This document shows, one piece after another, positions 51,549-60,667 of a stretch of 64,000 nucleotides of DNA (the first letter of the stretch is position 1; each line of letters starts with the position of its first letter). Source of the stretch: Phycisphaerae bacterium (GTDB lineage Bacteria > Planctomycetota > Phycisphaerae > UBA1845 > CAIVHJ01); NCBI GenBank assembly GCA_022072405.1, contig JAJVHX010000015.1, forward strand, positions 1-64,000, written 5' to 3'. The notes under the pieces were generated by a model. It was not told the origin of the DNA, did not search any database, and saw only the letters and a program-made list of their open reading frames with translations. A program made the translations under genes and the position numbers.

Positions 51549-54410
51549 TCATTCTGTTTTGATGGCGGTGGAGTCGGCCAGGCCGGTGTAACGCTTGCTG
51601 CCGATGGCTAGATTGCTGAATCCTTCGGGCCAGAGTGAAACGCTGCCGGTGATGTTGTCTTCAATCTCATCCACGGCCAGCGTCATGGCCAGGTACCAGC
51701 GCGGAAACTTTCGCAGCCAGGTGATGTCAAACTGCTCCAACGTCCCCCGATCAAGATCATGGTAGGTCCGCATGGCCAGAGCATGCTTTTCGCTGATGCG
51801 ATAATTGAAGCCATATCCGAACAGATGCGATTCCGTCTCGCCGATCAGCCGCCAGCCGATAAAGTAGGAAAATCGCGGTGTGCGTTCCACGGCATAGGAG
51901 ATGTTGGCAATGTCGAGATTGCCCTTGTCGAGATTGAAATTGGCATCACTGAGAATGGCGGTGGTGTCGCCGATTCGCCAGTTCAACTGCCCGGCGACAT
52001 AGTTGGAAGTGATGCTCTCTTCCGGCCGGGTCGGGGAAGCATAGCCGTTGGTGAATTCATCCACCTGGGGGTTATTAAAAAATCCGGCTTCCAGATCGAG
52101 TGTCAGCCAGTCCACCACGCGCGGATTATCCGCCGGGCCACGCTTGGTCTGCCAGCGCTGCCGCAAGCCGAAACTCACTCCGCTGAAGCCATCCACCTGT
52201 TCCACCCCCGGGTCGAAGGGAAACAGATCACGACTGTCGCGCATGCTGCCCGCCAGCCAGCTGATCATGTCCAGCTTGATCAGGTGGCGCAGGCCGTTCA
52301 GATCAAGCAGCTGCGACTGCACCTCTTCATACACCCGTTGCAGGTACATGCTGCCGCGCACTCCGCCGCTACCCATCAGGCGGTCGTGGCCGTTGTCATA
52401 CGGAGCGTCATCCCACCAGCCGGCTCGGCCGGAGGTGAACGGCACCAGCTTCAGCGGCCCCAGCAGAAAGGGCAGCGTCACTTCCTGCCGGGTGTCCCCA
52501 CGAAACACCACGCCGCTCTTCACATCGTTATTGATGCCATTACGCTCTTCGATGAACAGCCGTCGCTCATCCGGCTGATAGCGCAAAGCGCCCAGCCGAT
52601 TGGCGCTATAGAAATCGAGCGGGCCGAGCGGTTCGGCGATCAGGCGGAAACTGGCTTCGGGCAGGCGGTCGGTCTGGGTCAGCCAGTCCATGAGCCGGGC
52701 CTGCGTGACCAGTTGCAAAGCCCAGTTGTCACGCTGCTTTTTCAGTTTGAAATAAGTTTCCTGATCCTTGTCCTCGTCGAATTCCTGTTCGAAGTATTCC
52801 TCCAGAAAATTTTCATCGCTGATGTAGGAGCCTTCGAGAGTCAGTTCCCAATCATCGGGAAGGAACTGGCGGTGGCGCCAGGTGGCCCGGCCGCGATTGG
52901 GATGATAGATGGTGTTGTCGCGGAACGGCCCGACGCTGTCCTCGTCGCCCCAGTCATTGATAAAATAGCCGCGAAACAGTCCGTACGATTTATCAAATTC
53001 GTATTCCAGGTTTTCACCCACGCCGATTCCGCGTTCGCTGTAGAAATCCAGAAAGAGCGTCGCATCCTTGAAACCTTCCGGTTTCTGCAGCCCGAAGAAG
53101 CCGAACGCATCCCAGCTGGTCTCCACCGAAGCACCGAAGTCACCGTCATAATTAGCGCGCAGACCTTTGAAGGAGCTTTCACCCTCGTTGAAATTGCCGC
53201 TCGACCAGGGCCAATAGGCAATTGGCCAGCCTTCGACGTTATAAGTGGCGTGGGCGATGCTGAACGCTCCCGCCCGGCTGCCGCTGACCCCTTCAACGTC
53301 GCTGGGGGCGGTTTCGGTGAAGATATAGAGTTGTTCGGCCCCGATGTGGAAGTGGGGCGTGTAAAACTCGCTGGTGGTGATCTTCGCTTTTTTAGCGGAA
53401 AATTCCGTGCGGGATAGCTGTCGAGCCTCCGCTGCCCGCACATAAAGCGGAATATCGCGGGCCGGCAGAGGAAAGCTCATGACCGGGTCGATGATCAACG
53501 CTTTTTCATTCTGCAGGTCGTAGTATATTTTCTCCGCCCGGACCATCTGCTGGCCGCGCGTCAGCACCACGTCACCTTCCAGGTAGATGCTCTTGAGTTG
53601 TTCCGGAGCGAAGTCGGAGCGCGGCTCGGCGCCGGTCGGCTGGGTCGCCGGGGCGGTCAGATCTTCAGCGAAAAGCACTGCATTATCAGCACGGATTTCG
53701 AGAAAATCGGCAGCGGTACTTTCGCCCTGCGAAAAATAGACCGGCCCGCTGACCACCGCGACGGTTTCACCTTCCATCGTCACTGTTTCCAGATTGGCCC
53801 AGCGAAAGCTGCGCGGGGGCGGCGGTTCAGCCGGTGGAGCAAAATCGATGGTCGGCAGGGGGCTGACGGACCGCTCGGGCAGATTGTGTTCCTGCCAGGC
53901 GGTGCGGACTTTGAGGGCATCTTGGTAGAGCGTGGATTCGCTGTCGGCAGCCAGCGCTTTGCGATCAGCAGCCAGATGGATTTTTCCGAAGGTCGCCACC
54001 GAACCGAAGAGCGCCGACCCCGTCATGCTGGCCCCGCCCGGATCTTCAATGGCGGCCCGCTGCCAAAGAAAAATTTCGAGATATTGATAGGGACGCTCTT
54101 CGTGTTGGCGGACCGACAACCAGACCACCGCTTCATCAGCCCGCAGCGTACGGCTGCCCAGTTCCAGCCGGAATTCTCCGACGGCTTTGATCACCGCCGT
54201 GCCGTCTGCTTCATTCCATAGCCACACCCAGTCGGCGGAAATCTGGCCATCGGAGGTGCTGATCCCCGCCGGGGTGAGGGGGATATTTACTTCGTCGCCC
54301 AGGGGGACCGGCTGCCCGAGTGCCGGCAGGCTCAGACCGCAAACCAGTAGCAGCGCCGCCCCCAATATCCGGAGTGTACGATTCGTCTGATGTAGCCCGC
54401 CGATCGGCAA
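51549..54410 (-). CDS. LptD-like outer-membrane LPS assembly protein
   Basis: The 953-residue product has a signal peptide (to about residue 33, ALGQP). An OstA/LptA-like periplasmic region follows (about 90-330, with YLEGDVVLTRGQQMVRAEKIYYD and KAKITTSEFYTPHFHIGAEQLYIF). A long C-terminal part is rich in aromatic-ending beta strands (YFINDWGDEDSVGPFRDNTIYHPNRG; SYFIGWRLIGETESHLFGYGFNYRISEK) that would form a barrel. This matches LptD. It is longer than many bacterial LptD proteins and has no obvious LptE gene beside it. It supports an LPS-type outer membrane. Confidence 0.75.
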   Translation of the reverse strand: MPIGGLHQTNRTLRILGAALLLVCGLSLPALGQPVPLGDEVNIPLTPAGISTSDGQISADWVWLWNEADGTAVIKAVGEFRLELGSRTLRADEAVVWLSVRQHEERPYQYLEIFLWQRAAIEDPGGASMTGSALFGSVATFGKIHLAADRKALAADSESTLYQDALKVRTAWQEHNLPERSVSPLPTIDFAPPAEPPPPRSFRWANLETVTMEGETVAVVSGPVYFSQGESTAADFLEIRADNAVLFAEDLTAPATQPTGAEPRSDFAPEQLKSIYLEGDVVLTRGQQMVRAEKIYYDLQNEKALIIDPVMSFPLPARDIPLYVRAAEARQLSRTEFSAKKAKITTSEFYTPHFHIGAEQLYIFTETAPSDVEGVSGSRAGAFSIAHATYNVEGWPIAYWPWSSGNFNEGESSFKGLRANYDGDFGASVETSWDAFGFFGLQKPEGFKDATLFLDFYSERGIGVGENLEYEFDKSYGLFRGYFINDWGDEDSVGPFRDNTIYHPNRGRATWRHRQFLPDDWELTLEGSYISDENFLEEYFEQEFDEDKDQETYFKLKKQRDNWALQLVTQARLMDWLTQTDRLPEASFRLIAEPLGPLDFYSANRLGALRYQPDERRLFIEERNGINNDVKSGVVFRGDTRQEVTLPFLLGPLKLVPFTSGRAGWWDDAPYDNGHDRLMGSGGVRGSMYLQRVYEEVQSQLLDLNGLRHLIKLDMISWLAGSMRDSRDLFPFDPGVEQVDGFSGVSFGLRQRWQTKRGPADNPRVVDWLTLDLEAGFFNNPQVDEFTNGYASPTRPEESITSNYVAGQLNWRIGDTTAILSDANFNLDKGNLDIANISYAVERTPRFSYFIGWRLIGETESHLFGYGFNYRISEKHALAMRTYHDLDRGTLEQFDITWLRKFPRWYLAMTLAVDEIEDNITGSVSLWPEGFSNLAIGSKRYTGLADSTAIKTE

Positions 54411-54564
54411 TGGTTTATCCGTTCACGAAAAATATGGACTGGTCCTGCGGAAATGCTCAACTCGTCCGGGCCGTCCAAACCGCGCCATGTGCAGGAGTTA
54501 CCGCGTCGCTAGTATAGACGTGCTGTCTGCCAAGTCAATGCAACCGCTGGTCAGCGCCCGATGA

Positions 54565-54596
54565 TAAAAAAAGCACCCGGAACTGGCCGGGTGCTT
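54565..54596 (-). terminator. Rho-independent terminator of the HtrA gene
   Basis: AAGCACCCGG (54571-54580) and CCGGGTGCTT (54587-54596) make a 10-bp stem around AACTGG. On the minus strand it is followed by TTTTTTTATC. It lies 33 nt after the HtrA stop. Confidence 0.9.
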
Positions 54597-54629
54597 GCAG
54601 GTCCATACACTGGAATTTAAGCCAAGGCG

Positions 54630-56168
54630 TCAATGAGCGCTTTGCAGGCGGAGATGGCGGCTGCCCTGGGCGCTGCGTAAGCGCAGATCGAGACCTTTGG
54701 CGGGATCCGATTTTTCCAGTTCGGCTTTGGCCTGTTCAGCGGTTTGCACCGGGTTGCCATTGATGGCTACCAGCACTTCGCCCGGTTTGACTCCCAGTTG
54801 TTCCGCCGTACTGCCTGCTTCCACGCCGGTGACCACCGCGCCCTGATCGGTCACCTGCTCCAGATGATATTCCCTGACCAGTTGAGGACTCAGGGTCTCC
54901 AGCCGTAATCCCAGCGTGTCGATATGGGTCACTTCCGCCTCGGGGTTGGGGGCATCTTTGTATTCGGGACGATAGAGTCCAGGCCGGGTGGAGAAATTTT
55001 CCGGCTGGCGGCCGACCACCAGTTGCAGACTGACCATCTTCTTGTCCCGCCACACGTCAAATACAATCGTTGCCCCTGGCGGAGTGTAGGCGACGATATC
55101 AATCAATTGGCTGCTGGTCTGCATCGGCTCGCCGTTGAGATTGGTCAACACGTCATTGGCTTTGATACCGGCTTCCTCCGCCGGACTTCCTGAAATAACA
55201 CGACTGACCACCACGCCGTAGAGTTTGTCCCAGTCTACTTTTTTGGCGTCTTCCGGTCGATCCTTGGCGCTGGCGATCTCCACTCCGAGATACCCGCGAA
55301 CCACTTTCTCGCCCTTCAGCAGGGTGGGCAGAATTTTCTTGATCCGTGAACTGGGCACCGCGAAACCGATACCGCTGAATCCGCCGCTGTTGGTCTGCAT
55401 GGCGGTGTTGATGCCCACAATCTCCGCCCGCATATTGACCATCGGGCCGCCGCTGTTGCCTGGAATGATCACCGCATCGGTCTGAATAAAGCCTTCGTAA
55501 TCAATAATGCCCAGTTGCGAACGATTCAGCGCCGAAACGATTCCCTGACTCACCGTGCCGTCCAGTCCGGAGGGATTGCCGATGGTCATCACCGGATCGC
55601 CCACTTCCAGTTGGTCGCTGTCGCCCAGTGGTAGCGCGACCAGGTTGTCAGCAGGTATCTGAATGACGGCGATATCGGTGGGCGGATCGTTACCGATCAG
55701 TTTGCCATCATAGCGCCGGCCATCGGGCAGCCGAACCTCGATTTTTTCCGCATCACCGGCGACATGATTATTGGTCAGGATATAGCCCTGTTCCGCGTCG
55801 ATGATAACGCCGCTGCCCAGACCCATGCGCGGACCCTGGGGGTTCTGAAATTGGCGTTCAAAATAGCGCCGCCATTCTTCCGGCAGATTTTCCATATCCA
55901 TTTCGCCATGGGGATTGGCTGTTGCCGCCGAGGTGGTCATGATATGCACGACCGTCGGCAAAGCCCGTCGGACCACCAGCCGATTCACCTTGGCCAGCTC
56001 GGCCAGTTGATCGCTGGTGGGCAGTTGATCATCAACCGCTTGCAGGACGGCTTGTTCGATGGCGAAGGCCAGCCGCCCCGCCAGGTTGAACTGCCAGGCT
56101 ACCAGCGCCGCACAGCCGACTAAGATCAGCGTCGTTCCCCAATATTTTTTTCTCGCCGCACCAGCCAT
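54630..56168 (-). CDS. HtrA/DegP-type periplasmic serine protease
   Basis: The ATG at 56168 has AAGGAG 7 nt upstream; the 12 codons before it are not used. The 512-residue product has an N-terminal membrane anchor or signal (GTTLILVGCAALVAWQFN), a trypsin-like domain with His in TNNHVAG, Asp in PPTDIAVIQ and Ser in IPGNSGGP, and two PDZ domains (about 300-390 and 425-500). It degrades or refolds damaged envelope proteins. The usual NPGNSGG is IPGNSGG here. It ends in a strong terminator, so it forms a single unit. Confidence 0.92.
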   Translation of the reverse strand: MAGAARKKYWGTTLILVGCAALVAWQFNLAGRLAFAIEQAVLQAVDDQLPTSDQLAELAKVNRLVVRRALPTVVHIMTTSAATANPHGEMDMENLPEEWRRYFERQFQNPQGPRMGLGSGVIIDAEQGYILTNNHVAGDAEKIEVRLPDGRRYDGKLIGNDPPTDIAVIQIPADNLVALPLGDSDQLEVGDPVMTIGNPSGLDGTVSQGIVSALNRSQLGIIDYEGFIQTDAVIIPGNSGGPMVNMRAEIVGINTAMQTNSGGFSGIGFAVPSSRIKKILPTLLKGEKVVRGYLGVEIASAKDRPEDAKKVDWDKLYGVVVSRVISGSPAEEAGIKANDVLTNLNGEPMQTSSQLIDIVAYTPPGATIVFDVWRDKKMVSLQLVVGRQPENFSTRPGLYRPEYKDAPNPEAEVTHIDTLGLRLETLSPQLVREYHLEQVTDQGAVVTGVEAGSTAEQLGVKPGEVLVAINGNPVQTAEQAKAELEKSDPAKGLDLRLRSAQGSRHLRLQSAH

Positions 56169-56266
56169 GGACAACTCCTTCTGCTCAATCTCTCCTGGGT
56201 TCAACAGTCCGCCAGTTTATTCAGACAGTGGATTATATGGACGATTGTCCCACAGGGATCATTTCG

Positions 56267-57133
56267 TCATCCGGAAGTTGACGACGATAGCCGATCCTTC
56301 AACCGCAGCCATTCCTCGGCGGCCATGGGGGTCGAATGAGCCGGTCCGGGAAAAGTACCGCCGACGACTTCCTGCCGAAAACTCTTAAAGGCCTGTACCA
56401 TAATGGGATGGAGTTCGGTATATCGTTTGGCGGCCTTCGGAGGGTGGCCAGCCTGGAAGCCCAGAATATCATGCAGGACCAAAACCTGTCCATCGCACGC
56501 TGGTCCGGCAGCGATGCCGATCACCGGTAGTTCGGACTGCTCAGTAATAATGCGGGCCACCTCGTCGGGTACCCCCTCGAGCAGCAGCAGACTGGCTCCT
56601 GCTTTCTCCATCTGGCGAGCGTCTTCAATCAAACGCTGGGCACACTCGGCGCTCTTACCCTGTTTGATATAGCCGCCCATCTGGTGGATCGATTGCGGTT
56701 TCAGTCCGAGGTGGGCACAGACCGGAATCGTCGCGCGGGTCAGCGCCGCCACCAGATCAGCCAGTCGCCGATCCACCTCCACCTTGACTGCGTCGCAACC
56801 GGCCTCGGCCATGAACCGCCCGGCATTATGTATCGCTTCGGGGATGGAAGCTTGATAGGAGAGATAAGGCATGTCGCCCAGCAGAAAGGCTTGTGGAGCG
56901 CCGCGTCGTACCGCCGCTGTGATCGTGACCATCATCTCCATAGTGGCCGGCAGAGTCGAGGAATGGCCCAGGCAGACTTCCGCGTAGGTATCCCCCGCCA
57001 GGATCGTATCGATCCCGGCAGCGCTGAGCAGCTGGGCGGTGGGATAGTCGTAGCAGGTCAGCATGGCGAATTTTTCATCCGCCGACTTGCGTTTCCGTAG
57101 TGTATGGATGGTAATTTTATCGCTGGTGCTCAT
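56267..57133 (-). CDS. panB: 3-methyl-2-oxobutanoate hydroxymethyltransferase
   Basis: This 288-residue protein has the PanB barrel with FAMLTCYDYPTAQLLSAAGID, GDTYAEVCLGHSSTLPATMEMM, LLGDMPYLSYQ and PVCAHLGLKPQSIH. The metal-binding Asp of GDT corresponds to GDS of most members. The enzyme adds a hydroxymethyl group from methylene-THF to ketoisovalerate, the first step of pantothenate and CoA synthesis. It is divergent from lon. No panC or panE is adjacent. Confidence 0.96.
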   Translation of the reverse strand: MSTSDKITIHTLRKRKSADEKFAMLTCYDYPTAQLLSAAGIDTILAGDTYAEVCLGHSSTLPATMEMMVTITAAVRRGAPQAFLLGDMPYLSYQASIPEAIHNAGRFMAEAGCDAVKVEVDRRLADLVAALTRATIPVCAHLGLKPQSIHQMGGYIKQGKSAECAQRLIEDARQMEKAGASLLLLEGVPDEVARIITEQSELPVIGIAAGPACDGQVLVLHDILGFQAGHPPKAAKRYTELHPIMVQAFKSFRQEVVGGTFPGPAHSTPMAAEEWLRLKDRLSSSTSG

Positions 57134-57243
57134 CTTTCATCTGCCGTCATGAACATAATTTTCGCATTTCGGTTGCACGCATATAAATGCTACCTCCGAT
57201 ATGATAAGGTATTATACTCGGTGTGGCTTGAAAAGGCGCGGTG

Positions 57244-59652
57244 ATGGATACAGTTCTGGAACATTCCGACGAGTCCCTGCAGGCGGAGCTGGCGCGAATT
57301 CCTGAGGAATTGCCGCTGCTGCCGATTCGCAACGAGGTCTGCTTTCCGGGCACGATCATGCCCCTTACCGTGGCCCGGGACAAATCGCGCCTGCTGGTGG
57401 AGGCGGCACTGACCGGTGACAAGCTGATCGGCGTCGTCGCCCAGCGCCATGCCAAGACCGAAGACCCCACACTCGATGATCTCTACCGGGTCGGTACGGT
57501 GGCCCACATCGTTAAATTGATCCGTATGCCCGATCAGAGTGAAACGCTGGTGGTGCGCGGCATGGTGCGCTTTGGCATCGAGAACTTAACAACGATTGAT
57601 CCTTACTGGCGGGGCCGAGTTCACATCCGGCCGGACCACTCACCCGTCACCACCGAGATCGAAGCGCTGATGCTCAATGTCCGGCAGGTGGCGGATGATA
57701 TTATCGAGCGGTCGCAGAATGTTCCCGAAGAAGCGCAGTTGATGCTGAACAGCATTGCCGAACCCGGCCCATTGGCGGATTTTCTAGCTGCTAATCTCTC
57801 CCTCGGCCTGGTGCACAAGCAGGAGTTTCTGGAAACGTTCGATGTCGTCAGTCGGCTGGTCAAGGTTAACACCGCGCTGGCGGCCCAACTGGATTTGCTG
57901 CAGTTATCCGAAAAACTGCAGAATCAGGTCAAAGGGCAGATCGACAAATCCAATCGGGAGTATTACCTGCGTGAACAACTCAAAGCCATACGCACCGAGT
58001 TGGGCATGGATAAGGGATATTCGAGTGAGCTGCGCAAACTGGAAGAAAAACTCCGCGCGGCTCATTTACCTGTCGAGGTGGATTCCGAAGCCCAGCGCGA
58101 ACTGGAACGGCTGAGCAATATTTCCGAAGCATCACCGGAGTATTCGGTCACACTCGATTACCTCTATTGGATCGCCGCGCTGCCCTGGGCGGTGAGCACG
58201 GTTGATGAGTTGGATCTGGATCGGGCAGCGGCGGTGCTGGATGCGGATCATTATGGCCTGGAGAAGGTCAAGAAGCGCATTCTTGAATTCCTGGCGGTGC
58301 ACCAGTTGAATCCACAGGGTAAAGGGCCAATCCTCTGTCTGGCCGGTCCGCCCGGAGTGGGCAAGACTTCGCTCGGCCAGAGTATCGCCCGGGCGCTGAA
58401 TCGCAAATTCATCCGCATGTCGCTGGGCGGTACACGCGACGAAGCCGACATTCGCGGCCATCGCCGCACTTATATCGGGGCGATACCCGGCCGCATTTTG
58501 CAGGAGTTACGCAAGGCGGGGGCGAATAATCCCGTATTCATGCTCGATGAGGTGGACAAGATCGGACAGGATTTCCGAGGTGATCCCGCTGCCGCATTGC
58601 TGGAAGTGCTGGACCCGCAGCAGAATTTTTCATTCACCGATCATTACCTGGGCGTGCCTTTTGATCTATCCCAGGTGATGTTCATCTGCACCGCCAATGA
58701 CATGGAATCGATCATCCCGGCGCTGCAGGATCGCATGGAGGTGATCTATCTCAACGGCTATACCGCTGCTGAAAAATTAGTCATTGCCCGCCAGTATCTG
58801 GTGCCGCGCCAACTCCGCGAAACCGGGTTGAGCAGTCGGACCATCAAGTTTACCGATCCGGCGTTACGTAAGATTATAGAAAGTTATACGCGCGAGGCAG
58901 GTGTCCGCCAGCTGGAACGGCAGATCGGAGCCATTTGTCGAGCGGCTGCCGCGCTCTATCTGCGCAAGAAATCGAAACAATTCTCCATCAAGCCGGTGGA
59001 GCTGGATGATTATCTCGGCCCGCCGCGCCATGAATCGGAAGTGGCCTTGCGTACCAGTAAACCTGGCGTGGTTACCGCTCTTGCTTATACGCCTGTGGGC
59101 GGCGAGCTATTGTTTGTCGAAGCCACCCGCATGCCCGGGGACGGCAACCTGATTCTCACCGGCCAGGTCGGCTCCGTGATGAAGGAGTCGGCCCATGCTG
59201 GTTTCTCTTTGATTCGCAGTCGTGGCGCTGATTTCGGTATCAGCGAAGAACAACTCAGCCAGACGGATATTCATATCCACGTACCGGCTGGTGCTATTCC
59301 CAAGGATGGCCCGTCTGCCGGTGTCGCGATGTTCCTCGCCATGGTCTCCATTTTGACCGGAAAAGTGGTGCGGCCCGATATCGCCCTGACTGGTGAAATT
59401 ACCCTGCGAGGATTGGTGCTTCCCGTTGGTGGTATCAAGGATAAAATTCTCGCCGCCCATCGGGCTGGAATCGCCCGGATTCTGTTACCTAAACGGAATG
59501 AGATTGATTTACTGGAATTGCCTGCCGACGTCCGCCGTGAGTTAAAATTTATCCCCATGTCTGACATCGACGAAGCCTTAAGCGAAGCTTTTTTGCCATT
59601 CGTGAAAACCCGTACAAAGAAGAATCAACAGAAGCTAAGCAAGCGTAAATAA
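57244..59652 (+). CDS. lon: ATP-dependent protease Lon
   Basis: The ATG at 57244 has AAGG upstream (a GTG immediately before is an alternative). The 802-residue product has the N-terminal LON substrate-binding domain (LPLLPIRNEVCFPGTIMPL), the AAA+ module with Walker A GPPGVGKT near 373, and the C-terminal serine-lysine protease domain with S in KDGPSAGVAMF and K in GGIKDKILAAHRAG. It degrades misfolded and regulatory proteins. Two tandem STAS genes follow 113 nt later. The upstream region has TATTATACT, a possible -10, just before the start. Confidence 0.97.
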   Translation: MDTVLEHSDESLQAELARIPEELPLLPIRNEVCFPGTIMPLTVARDKSRLLVEAALTGDKLIGVVAQRHAKTEDPTLDDLYRVGTVAHIVKLIRMPDQSETLVVRGMVRFGIENLTTIDPYWRGRVHIRPDHSPVTTEIEALMLNVRQVADDIIERSQNVPEEAQLMLNSIAEPGPLADFLAANLSLGLVHKQEFLETFDVVSRLVKVNTALAAQLDLLQLSEKLQNQVKGQIDKSNREYYLREQLKAIRTELGMDKGYSSELRKLEEKLRAAHLPVEVDSEAQRELERLSNISEASPEYSVTLDYLYWIAALPWAVSTVDELDLDRAAAVLDADHYGLEKVKKRILEFLAVHQLNPQGKGPILCLAGPPGVGKTSLGQSIARALNRKFIRMSLGGTRDEADIRGHRRTYIGAIPGRILQELRKAGANNPVFMLDEVDKIGQDFRGDPAAALLEVLDPQQNFSFTDHYLGVPFDLSQVMFICTANDMESIIPALQDRMEVIYLNGYTAAEKLVIARQYLVPRQLRETGLSSRTIKFTDPALRKIIESYTREAGVRQLERQIGAICRAAAALYLRKKSKQFSIKPVELDDYLGPPRHESEVALRTSKPGVVTALAYTPVGGELLFVEATRMPGDGNLILTGQVGSVMKESAHAGFSLIRSRGADFGISEEQLSQTDIHIHVPAGAIPKDGPSAGVAMFLAMVSILTGKVVRPDIALTGEITLRGLVLPVGGIKDKILAAHRAGIARILLPKRNEIDLLELPADVRRELKFIPMSDIDEALSEAFLPFVKTRTKKNQQKLSKRK

Positions 59653-59765
59653 TTATTAATGAATAATTTATAATGTTTTTTGTCGGTTCCTATAATTAAT
59701 CATGATCTGGTTTTTTCTCGACGACTCCTGCCCGACGATGTTAAACTATAATTCTGTTCGTAAGT

Positions 59766-60164
59766 GTGGTTGATCTCGAATGGTCGGTTATTGGAGTGGA
59801 CCGTTTGACCCCATCATGTTTGCAGGTCGAACGAATTAACGAAATAGCCGTAGTACGGTTCCGTGACCAGACCATAACCGTTACAACCATGATTACCCAG
59901 GTCGCGAAAGAATTGAATGACCTGGCTGTTCGACCGGAATATAATAAATTGATACTCGATTTTAATCAGGTCAATTTTCTTTCTTCGTCGGCGGTCGGTG
60001 CCTTGGTGCAATTTCGAAAGCAGGCCATTACGGCGGAGCGACAAGTCGTGTTGTGTGGTCTGGATGAACAGTTGCGTAAAATTTTCAAAGTAACCACGCT
60101 GGATCGATTATTTACCATTGTGGATACCGTACAGGAAGCCAAGGACGTTTCAAGCGAAGCGTAG
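59766..60164 (+). CDS. STAS-domain anti-sigma-factor antagonist-like protein (copy 1)
   Basis: This 132-residue protein has the single-domain STAS fold: IAVVRFRDQTITVTTMITQVAKELNDLA, KLILDFNQVNFLSSSAVGALVQF and CGLDEQLRKIFKVTTLDRLFTI. Ser in the NFLSSSAVGAL loop is the usual phosphorylation site of SpoIIAA/RsbV proteins. The GTG at 59766 is used, and a start further in is possible. It may relieve an anti-sigma factor or switch protein, but no kinase or phosphatase lies near. Confidence 0.85.
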   Translation: MVDLEWSVIGVDRLTPSCLQVERINEIAVVRFRDQTITVTTMITQVAKELNDLAVRPEYNKLILDFNQVNFLSSSAVGALVQFRKQAITAERQVVLCGLDEQLRKIFKVTTLDRLFTIVDTVQEAKDVSSEA

Positions 60165-60193
60165 TGGTGGTTATTTAGACAGGAGATTGGGCC

Positions 60194-60592
60194 ATGACGC
60201 CAATGACGGCAACGCATTTAATGGATATTCAGCATGACGGCAATCTGCTGATCGTCGCGCTACGCCATCCGGTCAATGATCTGGCCCATCTGGAAGACCT
60301 CGAAGATGCCCTCCGCTCGCTGCTCTCCCTCCACGAACAACGCATGATTCTGATCGATTTCGCCGAAGTGAATCTGGTAGTCAGTCGGCTGATTAACTCG
60401 CTGTTGCTGCTGGTTAAGCGCGTCCGGGCGGAAGGCGGCCAGGTCCATCTGTGTAATCTCGACACCAAAGTAGAGCGCGTCTTCAAGACCATGAAACTGG
60501 ACCGTGTATTTGATATATATCTTACCCGCGAAGAGGGAGTCGCCACCATGCGAGCCCTCGACAATCAATATCGGATGGCTCAATTCGCATAG
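60194..60592 (+). CDS. STAS-domain protein (copy 2), without conserved phospho-site
   Basis: This 132-residue second STAS protein starts 29 nt after copy 1, so it is almost certainly cotranscribed. It has LLIVALRHPVNDLAHLEDLEDAL, LIDFAEVNLVVSRLINSLLLL and HLCNLDTKVERVFKTMKLDRVFDIY. The loop reads NLVVSRLIN, with a single Ser where copy 1 has SSSAVG, so switching by phosphorylation is less certain. A tandem pair could form a heterodimer or act on two partners. Confidence 0.8.
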   Translation: MTPMTATHLMDIQHDGNLLIVALRHPVNDLAHLEDLEDALRSLLSLHEQRMILIDFAEVNLVVSRLINSLLLLVKRVRAEGGQVHLCNLDTKVERVFKTMKLDRVFDIYLTREEGVATMRALDNQYRMAQFA

Positions 60593-60667
60593 AACAACCG
60601 TATCTTCGACTTATATTGCTGATCTGAATTTACGTAGTCCGGGTATCAAGCCTGGAAAGGGCGGGTT

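Noticed and set aside
51759-53417. A 552-codon plus-strand open frame
   Set aside because: It is the antisense shadow of the LptD-like gene, with His/Gln/Ile-rich composition and no family pattern.
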